Positions 16,039 to 22,571 of a DNA stretch of 24,998 nucleotides are shown piece after piece; position 1 is the first letter of the stretch; each line of letters begins with the position of its first letter. The notes under the pieces were generated by a model, which saw only the letters and a list, made by a program, of their open reading frames with translations, was not told the origin of the DNA and ran no database searches. A program made the translations under genes and the position numbers. This DNA is from a virus: positions 1 to 24,998 of the IMG/VR virus record IMGVR_UViG_3300028025_000469. One strand, given 5' to 3'.

Positions 16039-16520
16039 TTTTTGGTTATTTCCGTTACTTGTTCCATAGGTACTAAAGCGCCGTAAGAGAAAATTACCCG
16101 CTCCCCACCAAACATAGGGGTAGAGCCGTGTTGCTCAAGGCTGGCTAAAACAATCCACAGGTCGCCTATCTCAACCTCAATGCTTTCTTCGCCAAACAAC
16201 GGCATACCGCCAGTCGTAGGTTTACGTAACATAGTGTTACAGCGTACATGTGCAAAACCCTCTGGGGCAGTATCCTGATGCATGTGCGTGTGTACGCCAT
16301 CAATGTAGTGGTTGCCAGTAAGTATCTTAAATACAGGTTCTACGCTGTGGGGTTTAAGACCAAAGGCAGCGAACGCATCTTCAAAACCATCAGCCTTTTC
16401 CCGCATGGAATACCTACGACCAAAGCCGTTAGGGTGCCAAATATCTGTTTCCAGCGCCGTCTCTATGTGTCTGCCAGTAGCCCAGCCTTTGCGGACTCGC
16501 CCAGCAGCTAGGTCAATCAC
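16035..16520 (-). CDS. 2OG-Fe(II) oxygenase-like protein
   Basis: This 161-residue protein has HTHMHQD (77-83), giving an H-x-D pair (H81, D83), a distal His in LEQHGSTP (H131), and Arg in GGERVIFSYG (R141). That spacing fits the iron- and 2-oxoglutarate-binding double-stranded beta-helix. It is small for the superfamily and its N-terminal part (1-60) has no clear relatives to me. Substrate unknown; phage members of this group are common near tail genes in aquatic phages. Start is GTG at 16520, chosen because GTGA overlaps the previous stop exactly. The reaction would be hydroxylation with release of succinate and CO2. Confidence 0.75.
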   Translation of the reverse strand: MIDLAAGRVRKGWATGRHIETALETDIWHPNGFGRRYSMREKADGFEDAFAAFGLKPHSVEPVFKILTGNHYIDGVHTHMHQDTAPEGFAHVRCNTMLRKPTTGGMPLFGEESIEVEIGDLWIVLASLEQHGSTPMFGGERVIFSYGALVPMEQVTEITKK

Positions 16521-17053
16521 AGCCTATCCCCATAGACATTGATAATTAGGTGTACTCGGTCTTCAGTAGTACTTTGGTTCCACGCAGAATGCCAACGCAC
16601 ATTATCTATTTCCACCGCCTCTCCTAGAGGCATTTCTATTGTTTCGTAGTCAATCTCGTAGCAAGCCAGCGGGTTAGTGACTAGTGGTATGTGGACACGG
16701 TGTATGTCTTCAAGGAATGGCGTTATATCTGCATGTCTATTTACATGAGAGCTTGGTTTAAGCCTTGCTAGCAATGCCACATAGTTTGTTACATCATAGT
16801 AGATACGCAGCCAGTCAATGATCGGTGTAAGCACGGACTCATATTTGCCAAACAGCGGCTGATTCTGTATATCCTCTGTAAGATATGACTGAGCATGTCG
16901 AAATACCATCGAGTCATATTGCCCTTCGTGCGAAATCATCGACTTACGCCAATCAAGAACAAGCCAGTCTAGTTCCTCAATGGTGTTTATGAAGTTCTGT
17001 ATTAGAACATCTGGAACTTGCCCAAGAATAATGTGTGTTGTATCAAGTTTCAT
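16517..17053 (-). CDS. Aspartyl/asparaginyl beta-hydroxylase-like 2OG oxygenase
   Basis: The protein has 178 residues from ATG at 17053, chosen over an ATG 33 bases upstream because it gives the usual ATGA overlap. The core reads LLARLKPSSHVNRHADITP (94-112), with H107-x-D109 as iron ligands, followed by HRVHIPL (118-124), a distal His in RWHSAWN (H155), and EDRVHLIINV with R166 as the likely 2-oxoglutarate-binding Arg. This order is that of the Asp/Asn beta-hydroxylase family, whose members hydroxylate Asp/Asn side chains or free amino acids. The phage target is unknown. Adjacent fibre proteins are plausible substrates but that is speculation. Confidence 0.83.
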   Translation of the reverse strand: MKLDTTHIILGQVPDVLIQNFINTIEELDWLVLDWRKSMISHEGQYDSMVFRHAQSYLTEDIQNQPLFGKYESVLTPIIDWLRIYYDVTNYVALLARLKPSSHVNRHADITPFLEDIHRVHIPLVTNPLACYEIDYETIEMPLGEAVEIDNVRWHSAWNQSTTEDRVHLIINVYGDRL

Positions 17054-17355
17054 AGTGTTACAGATGGGATATAACCCCATGTCCAAGACCGTGTGTCTAA
17101 AACCGCCATTGGGTGCGGCTTGGGTTCGTAAAAAACATCATTCTCTGCATCGTATATAAAACCAACTCCAGCAAAGTTTCCTCTTAACGCCGCGCCACCG
17201 TCTGGCTGATTGTCAACACCGTAATGCACACCCATACGTGTGTTGTATGAAGTTTGTATCCATAGGTCTTTATCTGGTAGTGTGTCAATAAAGTCCTGCT
17301 CGGCAACAATAACCGTGTCTACTACGCCGTCAACAACCCGTGCAAAATGGCTCAT
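17050..17355 (-). CDS. Conserved small fibre-region protein
   Basis: This 101-residue protein has MSHFARVVDGVVDTVIVAEQ at its N-terminus, WIQTSYNTRMGVHYG in the middle, and YDAENDVFYEPKPHP near its end. I recognise these blocks from small proteins encoded near the tail fibre genes of cyanophages and other aquatic phages; the same blocks also occur as a domain in larger proteins. No function is established as far as I know. It is soluble, acidic and aromatic-rich, with no enzyme motif. It is tied by ATGA overlaps to the Gly-rich fibre before and the aspartyl hydroxylase-like gene after, so it may be a fibre accessory. Confidence 0.78.
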   Translation of the reverse strand: MSHFARVVDGVVDTVIVAEQDFIDTLPDKDLWIQTSYNTRMGVHYGVDNQPDGGAALRGNFAGVGFIYDAENDVFYEPKPHPMAVLDTRSWTWGYIPSVTL

Positions 17356-18659
17356 GCTGTGTATGTCCCAGAAGTTAAGAAGGTGTGGTACGAGTACCCG
17401 CCAGAAGATGAGTAAGTTCCGCCAGTTCCTCTTTGTGCGCCAAGATAGCGAATTATGACAATACCAGAACCACCACCGCCGCCTAAGAAGTTACCTACAT
17501 AGACGCTGCTTGCTCCAGCGCCGCCGCCGCCACCTCCAGTATTAGGAGAACCAGCCGTTCCTGAAGTGGCTGCATACCACCCCCCAAGTCCACCGCCACC
17601 GACACCACCAGAAGCGCGTGATGACTGGTTGCTATAAGAACCGCCACCACCGCCACCGCCGTAATATGTGCTGTTAGGAGCCCAAATTGTCCCTGCTCCT
17701 CCAGCACCGGGTGAGCGATTACCTGCATTAGTACCTACAGCACTATCGCCACCGCCACCGCCAGCGGCCCAAGTATTAGCACCACCGGGGCCATTCCCGC
17801 TCCCTGATGCATTTGCGGCAGTTCCAGCCGCTGCGGTAATGATAGTTGAAATGCTAGATGCAACTCCTGCATTGGTGGCAGAAGTAGACCCGGTACCACC
17901 TGCGCCGACAGTTACCGTATATGCTGTACCTATAGCAGCAGTCCAAGCCGCTGTTAAAAGGCGACCGCCGCCGCCGCCAGTACCTGCAAGGTTAGAAGGA
18001 GTGCCTGACCCACCGCCACCAACAACAAGATATTCAGCCGCGTAAGTGTATGAGGCCGACGTAGTGAACGATGTAGGGGTTGAATATTCTGACCATTCGT
18101 TAGTAACACTATTCCTATACCGTACTCTCCAGTAGTACAAAGTGCTAGTACTTATTCCGCCAAATGGCTTGGTAAAAGTAGATACAGCACCTTGGTTGCC
18201 GCTATCGTAAGCCGTTGTAGCAAAAATGGGGCTTGTAGATATTTGCCATTGGCTATTACTTTGTGGGTACGAATACAACGCATAGTACGCTGTGGCAGTC
18301 ATAGCTACAGGGTCTTGTACCAAAGTTGCCCCTTGAGCCGGGGTTATGTTGGTCGGGGATATAACTATTGGTAAGGTAGTCCCGCCGCTGGTTGCGATAA
18401 CCTGAGTTATTGGACTTGTGTAGTACACATAGATATTGTTAACCCCTGTCAGCGGAGCAGAAGTGAACGTGATGGTGTTACCACTGACTGAATACGCCGA
18501 ACTAGGGTTCTGGGCTACGTTATCAACCGTGACCTGTATCTGCGCTACAGACGCAACTTGTCGAGACAATGTAAACGCCGTAGTAGAAGCGTTACCATTG
18601 AAATAATCAATGGCTGGTGTAAACGCCTGTGTAATATTGGTGTTGCCTATAAAAGCCAT
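17352..18659 (-). CDS. Gly-rich tail fibre/adhesin with IGNT-type anchor and Fn3-like domain
   Basis: The protein has 435 residues. Domain 1 (1-88) has MAFIGNTNITQAF, FTLSRQVASVAQIQV and SGNTITFTSAPL, matching the anchor of the fibre at 14055-15104. Domain 2 (about 95-200) ends LYYWRVRYRNSVTNEWS and FTT, like a fibronectin type III fold. From about 210 the sequence becomes Gly-rich: EYLVVGGGGSG, several runs of five to seven Gly, and IVIIRY near the end. Such regions in T-even-like adhesins form polyglycine II-type layers with exposed loops that decide receptor choice. The loops between Gly runs are the likely variable part. The C-terminus has YHTFLTSGTYT. Confidence 0.85.
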   Translation of the reverse strand: MAFIGNTNITQAFTPAIDYFNGNASTTAFTLSRQVASVAQIQVTVDNVAQNPSSAYSVSGNTITFTSAPLTGVNNIYVYYTSPITQVIATSGGTTLPIVISPTNITPAQGATLVQDPVAMTATAYYALYSYPQSNSQWQISTSPIFATTAYDSGNQGAVSTFTKPFGGISTSTLYYWRVRYRNSVTNEWSEYSTPTSFTTSASYTYAAEYLVVGGGGSGTPSNLAGTGGGGGRLLTAAWTAAIGTAYTVTVGAGGTGSTSATNAGVASSISTIITAAAGTAANASGSGNGPGGANTWAAGGGGGDSAVGTNAGNRSPGAGGAGTIWAPNSTYYGGGGGGGSYSNQSSRASGGVGGGGLGGWYAATSGTAGSPNTGGGGGGAGASSVYVGNFLGGGGGSGIVIIRYLGAQRGTGGTYSSSGGYSYHTFLTSGTYTA

Positions 18660-18983
18660 TTAGACCACCGTTAATCCTGATACCCAAGCGTCTGCTGATG
18701 TTGCTGCGCTTGAGAGTACTACCAAAACATCTGAAGCCTGCAAAATAATTCTGTTACCTTGGATTACCTCTAACGATCCGCCAACTGGGACGGTTGCTGT
18801 CTCTACTAAATAGTAGTTGACCGCCGAACGGGTGATGTAAACGTCACAGGTAATTGGAGAAACGGAAGTGTTAGACACCACAAGGCTGGCTACAGCCAAT
18901 GTGCCAGAAGCGACTGTTGTAACGGTTGAACCGCTCGTGCTTATGTTCTTAACCCCATACGATACGTTGGTGTAGGTAGCCAT
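18660..18983 (-). CDS. Small beta-rich virion protein
   Basis: This 107-residue protein is predicted all-beta from alternating Val/Thr/Ser patterns (ASLVVSNTSVSPITCDVYIT, then LVETATVPVGGSLEVI). The sequence VPVGGSLEVI and ILQASDVLVVLSS recall small proteins encoded near fibre genes that form jelly-roll trimers, such as head fibres or tail collar pieces. No catalytic or membrane features are seen. It lies between two fibre genes and ends one base before the Gly-rich fibre begins. A weak GGGATAAG precedes its ATG. Function not known; structural role likely. Confidence 0.65.
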   Translation of the reverse strand: MATYTNVSYGVKNISTSGSTVTTVASGTLAVASLVVSNTSVSPITCDVYITRSAVNYYLVETATVPVGGSLEVIQGNRIILQASDVLVVLSSAATSADAWVSGLTVV

Positions 18984-18986
18984 TTC

Positions 18987-20030
18987 TTATCCCATCATAA
19001 AAGCTAAATAGTACGCTTGGTCAACTGAGGCTGCAGTGCTTACTGCCCATGTCGGAGCCGTACCGTTTGAAGTCAAAACATATCCGTTTGCGCCAATCGG
19101 CAATTTAGACAGGGCAGTGCCAGAAACGTAGTAAGAAATGTCGCCAGCAGCATAGCTTGTTAGTCCTGTACCGCCGTAATTACTAGCAATAGTTCCGCCC
19201 TGCCATGTACCGCCTGTGACGACCGTAGAGTTCATGTTAAGGGCGTTAGTACCCCAAGTCACATTCTCTGGGAGATACCCGTGGTAGTCCCATGTACCCG
19301 CAACAGTGGCGTTAGATACCAATACAAGTTCAATCGCGCCACCAGAGGTAATCGTTCCAATCGAGCCAGTGGCATAGTCTTGGAGTGTCAGTGTTCCAGT
19401 TGCGTTATTGTTAAACCCAAACGCTACGCCTGTACTCAGGGTAGTCGCATCAGGCATTGTGTAAGTCTGATTGCCTGTGCCAGTAAGGGTCTGAGAGTAA
19501 CTAGATGCCGCAGTTAGCGCCGTTGTGCCACCTGCCGCTGCGATAGAGGTATTGGACTGGTTTAAACGGTTAATAGATACGTTCTGGTTGGCATCACGAA
19601 TCATTACCGAGTTAGCGCCGGAGGAGGAAGTTACGCCTGTGCCACCATAAGCCACGGCTACGGTTGTGCCCTGCCAAGTGCCGGAAGCAATTGTGCCCAA
19701 CGCACTGACGTTGTTAGACCCATCCAAATTAACGGACTTCTCAGACGGGTAGGTTACAAATACATTGACCGTACCAGTAAACGTAACTGCTGACCCAGAG
19801 TTGCTGGATGCCAGAATGGTTGTACGTGTTAGCGTAGGCCCGGTAGTCGAGTAAGTCCCAACACCAACTTCCCAATTACCCGTAGCGTCAAAGGAAGAGT
19901 AGTACGTGGTATTGCCATCGCCCACCACGGCAAAAGATTGGAAGCCCGCGACAGAGCCAGTAAGCGTAAAACTTACTGTGGTATTGGCTGTGCCAGTCTG
20001 TTGTACCCGGTCATTAAGGGCTAGAGCCAT
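18987..20030 (-). CDS. Tail fibre protein with a second anchor type
   Basis: The protein has 347 residues. The N-terminus, MALALNDRVQQTGTANTTVS then VAGFQSFAVVGDGNTTYY and WEVGVGTYSTTGPTLTRTT, ends with VFVTYPSEKSVNLDG. I recall this as a recurrent fibre anchor in uncultured phages; it is unrelated to the IGNT anchor. The shaft includes ASGTWQGTTVAVAYGGTG and GGTWQGGTIASNYGGTG, two copies of a typical fibre shaft sequence, about 150 residues apart. The C-terminus has LPIGANGYVLTSNGTAPTW, then a short end peptide (DQAYYLAFMMG), possibly a trimerisation or chaperone-binding tag. Ribosome binding site AAGGGG overlaps the preceding TAA stop. Confidence 0.82.
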   Translation of the reverse strand: MALALNDRVQQTGTANTTVSFTLTGSVAGFQSFAVVGDGNTTYYSSFDATGNWEVGVGTYSTTGPTLTRTTILASSNSGSAVTFTGTVNVFVTYPSEKSVNLDGSNNVSALGTIASGTWQGTTVAVAYGGTGVTSSSGANSVMIRDANQNVSINRLNQSNTSIAAAGGTTALTAASSYSQTLTGTGNQTYTMPDATTLSTGVAFGFNNNATGTLTLQDYATGSIGTITSGGAIELVLVSNATVAGTWDYHGYLPENVTWGTNALNMNSTVVTGGTWQGGTIASNYGGTGLTSYAAGDISYYVSGTALSKLPIGANGYVLTSNGTAPTWAVSTAASVDQAYYLAFMMG

Positions 20031-20040
20031 TTAAGACCCC

Positions 20041-20640
20041 TTATGAAGTCGCGGTAGTCGAGTAGGTAACAGTTACGGTATCGCCAGAAGTAACAGTCTT
20101 GGCAGTGCTGAAGTTTCCTTCGGAGTACAAAGTACCCGCAGTGCTAGAGATTGTGCTGACTGCGCCAGTACCTGTCACCAAGAAGCAACCGTAAACAGTA
20201 GCAGAACCCGTCATCGTGTAGGTAATCGCTGTGGCTGTAGACGTAGTAACGTTTGATGGGGTTGACCCTGACGAGCTAGCTGCGCCGAATACCGCAGTAC
20301 CACGCACACCTGAACCGCCAACGGTGTAGGTAGTCAACTCTGTCCACGTCTTAGAAGACATAGTGTCTGCTGCTGCAAATGTGGTGCTGTTGTTAATCAG
20401 GCCAAGGAATGGCCCGACTGTGGTGTATGTTCCAGAGGTGCGGAGCAAGGTGTCCAGCAATAACTGCTTACCAATGGCTACGACTAAATTAGGGAACTCT
20501 TCGTCCCACTTGAGGTTGCCCTGTGCATCACGGCACTCAACTTGGTAGTAACCTTCGATGCCCATACCCTCTGGGATAGACGCATTAGCTTGCAGGGTGG
20601 CTACAGCGTTGTCTCCAAAACCTGATTGTTCTTTGTGCAT
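20041..20640 (-). CDS. Virion structural protein, fibre-region type
   Basis: This 199-residue protein has a central N-terminal block, GYYQVECRDAQGNLKWDEEF, followed by PNLVVAIGKQLLLDTLL. This is a recurrent virion protein signature in tailed phages as I remember it. The remaining part is Thr/Ser/Gly-rich beta structure (FLGLINNSTTFAAADTMSS, then TWTELTTYTVGG). ATG at 20640 is supported by TAGGAG six to eleven bases before it; a later in-frame Met (about residue 25) has no such site. No enzymatic motif. Probably a decoration, collar or baseplate-like component. Confidence 0.72.
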   Translation of the reverse strand: MHKEQSGFGDNAVATLQANASIPEGMGIEGYYQVECRDAQGNLKWDEEFPNLVVAIGKQLLLDTLLRTSGTYTTVGPFLGLINNSTTFAAADTMSSKTWTELTTYTVGGSGVRGTAVFGAASSSGSTPSNVTTSTATAITYTMTGSATVYGCFLVTGTGAVSTISSTAGTLYSEGNFSTAKTVTSGDTVTVTYSTTATS

Positions 20641-20645
20641 GGTGG

Positions 20646-20651
20646 CTCCTA
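20646..20651 (-). promoter_or_regulatory. Ribosome binding site fused to a stop codon (TAGGAG)
   Basis: The stop TAG of the 137-residue gene is the first half of TAGGAG, a near-consensus Shine-Dalgarno sequence placed correctly for ATG at 20640. A terminating ribosome would therefore sit on the next gene's initiation signal. This fixes the start of the 199-residue protein. Confidence 0.8.
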
Positions 20652-21062
20652 ATTAGAACTGCGAATTAACGCAGAAGTGGCTGTATTGGCTGGCATTGTG
20701 ATGGTGAACGTACCGGTAGATGTCTTGTCTGACCCGAAATCCAATACCGCAATGGACTTATTTCCTTGGCTGGCATTGTAAATCAAGGCACACCGTGCTG
20801 TCACTGATGTTGACCAAGAAACATTAGCCCAGTTAACGTACACCGTATAGCCAGAGGTGTTAAGCGCAACGCCTGTCATAACCTGACCACCTGCTGTATA
20901 GCCTGACGCTACAACCTCATTTGAGGTGCTATACACCGTGGTATCTTCGTTAAGATTAGCATCTGCCGTGTACAGGGCGATCTTGATTGTGTCCGTCAGC
21001 AGGTTATGCACCGCTTGGTACACCTCTGCTTTAAATGAAGTAGTCTGTGTTTGGACGATCAT
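20649..21062 (-). CDS. Small virion structural protein
   Basis: This 137-residue protein contains SFKAEVYQAVHNLLTDTIKI and ALYTADANLNEDTTVYSTSN near the N-terminus, then SGYTAGGQVMTGVAL, WANVSWSTSVTARCALIYNA and VLDFGSDKTSTGTFTITMPA. The pattern KIALYT near the start and ALIYN with VLDFG near the end is a frequent family in phages that precedes fibre genes; function not established. It has an all-beta C-terminal part and no membrane segment. It starts at ATG 21062, sharing one base with the stop of the adaptor-like gene, and ends with TAG that forms part of the next gene's TAGGAG. Confidence 0.75.
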   Translation of the reverse strand: MIVQTQTTSFKAEVYQAVHNLLTDTIKIALYTADANLNEDTTVYSTSNEVVASGYTAGGQVMTGVALNTSGYTVYVNWANVSWSTSVTARCALIYNASQGNKSIAVLDFGSDKTSTGTFTITMPANTATSALIRSSN

Positions 21063-21742
21063 TACATGACCCCATTATTCTGGGGTAAAGGCGCAGCGCG
21101 GTACTGACCACTACGATACGCATCGCTACGCTCAAGGCCATCACCCAGACGTTTAGCAAGCATTAACGCTTCCTTGTACTTGCCATCGTACAGTGCAACC
21201 ATGTCGGCTTCGCCCTTCATGTAGGTATAGGCTTCTACCAACGCGCCGTAAAGCAGCACAGAGTCAAAGTTGTCACCTAACCAAGTGGTTAACGCAGTGG
21301 TAATGGACTCTGGGTAGTAGTAGTAGTGAAGCTCTGCAGAATACGTAGCATCCGGCGTTGGGCCAAGAATGAACGAAAGCTCATTGCTGATTGCGGAGCT
21401 AGTAACTGTTGGGCCAAACAAGGCGTAGTACTTAGGGATGGCTGTGTCGGTCGGCTGTGGATACGCTTCACGAATGAAGTTGACGTCCTTGTTAAGTAAA
21501 AACGTGTACACCCCAGCCGCATCAATTACCGCTAGAGAATAAGACGAAAGGTAGTCGTTGGGGCACGACAGGTACTTATTGTTAACTGTAACTGACCCCG
21601 TCACGTTTTTCCGCAACGAGGGGAACTGAACGGTGTTGTAAACGCGCTGCTCTGCCTGCTGAATGAACGTATTCATGTCAGTAGTGCTGAACGTGTTCTC
21701 CGTGTAATCGGAGATTGCAGTAACTAGAGCAGCGTAGTTCAT
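21062..21742 (-). CDS. Head-tail adaptor-like protein (tail tubular / SU10-type adaptor)
   Basis: This 226-residue, mostly helical protein begins MNYAALVTAISDYTENTFST and MNTFIQQAEQRVYNTVQFPS, followed by LRKNVTGSVTVNNKYLSCPND. An opening with short helices, an AE-x-R element and a beta insertion is what I know from podoviral adaptor or tail tubular proteins that attach below the portal. The C-terminal half has YYYYPESITTALTTWLGDNF, then helices with LLYGALVEAYTYMKGE and KYKEALMLAKRLGD. Its place just after the gp4-like protein and before the fibre genes fits a head-tail connector. Family-level assignment from memory; moderate certainty. Confidence 0.75.
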   Translation of the reverse strand: MNYAALVTAISDYTENTFSTTDMNTFIQQAEQRVYNTVQFPSLRKNVTGSVTVNNKYLSCPNDYLSSYSLAVIDAAGVYTFLLNKDVNFIREAYPQPTDTAIPKYYALFGPTVTSSAISNELSFILGPTPDATYSAELHYYYYPESITTALTTWLGDNFDSVLLYGALVEAYTYMKGEADMVALYDGKYKEALMLAKRLGDGLERSDAYRSGQYRAAPLPQNNGVM

Positions 21743-21745
21743 ACT

Positions 21746-21988
21746 TTATGCCATTGGGCCTCGTGCCATTAAACCTTTGGTGGCTGCGCCAGTTCCACGG
21801 ACTTTGATGCCAGAGGTTTTGGTTGGCTCATTACCAGCAGATTTGCTGATGCCGCCAATACTTACATCGTAGGTGTCCAGCTTGCTACGGTTGGGTTCTT
21901 TTCCGGGGTTGCCAGAAATAGCTACAGTCTTACCAGACATAGTGTGCGGTGCAGCGTAAGCTGATGCAGGTTTGTTGTTGATAGCCAT
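21746..21988 (-). CDS. Small basic Gly/Thr-rich protein, unknown
   Basis: This 80-residue, probably disordered protein contains VAISGNPGKEPNRSKLD, SKSAGNEPTKTSGIKVRGTG and the end AATKGLMARGPMA. I recall the C-terminal signature RGTGAAT-[KR]-G-x-x-ARGP from small proteins in many uncultured aquatic phages, never with a function. It lies between the adaptor gene and another small basic protein, with GAGG ahead of its ATG. It might be a minor virion component or DNA-binding internal peptide, given the positive charge and the structural neighbours; this is inference only. Confidence 0.65.
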   Translation of the reverse strand: MAINNKPASAYAAPHTMSGKTVAISGNPGKEPNRSKLDTYDVSIGGISKSAGNEPTKTSGIKVRGTGAATKGLMARGPMA

Positions 21989-21989
21989 A

Positions 21990-22178
21990 TTAACCTCGCT
22001 TTTGGTTAGCTACTTTAGCAAGGCCACGGCCTAGCTTCAGCATTTCTTCGTTGGTCTTTCCGCCTTTGCCGCCTTTTCCACCATGCTGAATACCAACGGA
22101 AGGGCCGCTATCGCCAAGATTTTTACCTTTGGTTTTGCCTTTAGAGGCTACACCGTCTGCAGATTTTGTAAATGCCAT
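21990..22178 (-). CDS. Small basic protein with N-terminal KSADGVA-GKTKGK motif
   Basis: This 62-residue protein begins MAFTKSADGVASKGKTKGKN. Residues 5-19 correspond to the C-terminal motif of the proteins at 23953-24456 and 24456-24833. The middle is Gly/Lys-rich (IQHGGKGGKGGKTNEE) and the end is a short helix (MLKLGRGLAKVANQKRG). Net charge is strongly positive. The motif is N-terminal here but C-terminal in the others, so it behaves as a portable tag. ATG at 22178 has the strong TAGGAG site. Function unknown; DNA-binding or virion-targeting peptide possible. Confidence 0.68.
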   Translation of the reverse strand: MAFTKSADGVASKGKTKGKNLGDSGPSVGIQHGGKGGKGGKTNEEMLKLGRGLAKVANQKRG

Positions 22179-22184
22179 GATTAA

Positions 22185-22190
22185 CTCCTA
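22185..22190 (-). promoter_or_regulatory. Ribosome binding site fused to a stop codon (TAGGAG)
   Basis: The TAG stop of the zinc-ribbon gene is part of TAGGAG, which is spaced correctly for ATG at 22178. It supports that start and translational coupling between the two genes. Confidence 0.8.
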
Positions 22191-22571
22191 TGAAACGCTT
22201 ACTGTACCAACACTTGTAGTCGCAACCAAATAATTTGGGGTTAACACTACATCAAAAAAACTTGATCCACCAACAGGGTTCCATCCCCACTGGATGTCCC
22301 TAGATCCACCACTATTGTATCCGTCAGTCATCTGACCGGCGGTAAAATATGTGGTATCTCTACGAGGATTCCTTAAAGCTTGAGGATCATCTACAGGATA
22401 CATTCCCAACTGAAGCTGTGGCTGATCTGGATCCCAGCAACTCTTACAGACCAAAAGGTCATAGACCTTAGTCTTAATAATCTCTTTTTTCAGGTCAACA
22501 AGTTTAAACTGCGCTCCGCATCTGTCGCAGATCGCAATTGCCTTCTTACCTGAAGCAAACCTATTAGCCAT
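22188..22571 (-). CDS. Zinc-ribbon virion-region protein
   Basis: This 127-residue protein begins MANRFASGKKAIAICDRCGA. C15-x-x-C18 and C42-x-x-C45 (VCKSCW) make a four-Cys zinc ribbon with a 23-residue loop. The following part (QLQLGMYPVDDPQALRNPR, then IQWGWNPVGG and DVVLTPNYLVATTSVG) ends in beta strands. I recognise this as a frequent companion of gp4-like tail accessory genes in uncultured podovirus-like phages; no function has been shown to my knowledge. The ribbon could bind nucleic acid or simply stabilise a small virion protein. It starts immediately after the gp4-like stop codon. Confidence 0.82.
   Translation of the reverse strand: MANRFASGKKAIAICDRCGAQFKLVDLKKEIIKTKVYDLLVCKSCWDPDQPQLQLGMYPVDDPQALRNPRRDTTYFTAGQMTDGYNSGGSRDIQWGWNPVGGSSFFDVVLTPNYLVATTSVGTVSVS

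Noticed and set aside
17668-18045. 125-codon plus-strand frame rich in Pro and Ala
   Set aside because: It is the complement of the Gly-rich adhesin region (GGN codons read as CCN), not an independent gene.
17352-18659. Collagen-like (Gly-X-Y) repeat as a substrate for the nearby hydroxylases
   Set aside because: The Gly-rich region consists of Gly runs and loops without a three-residue period or regular Pro, so a collagen reading is not supported.
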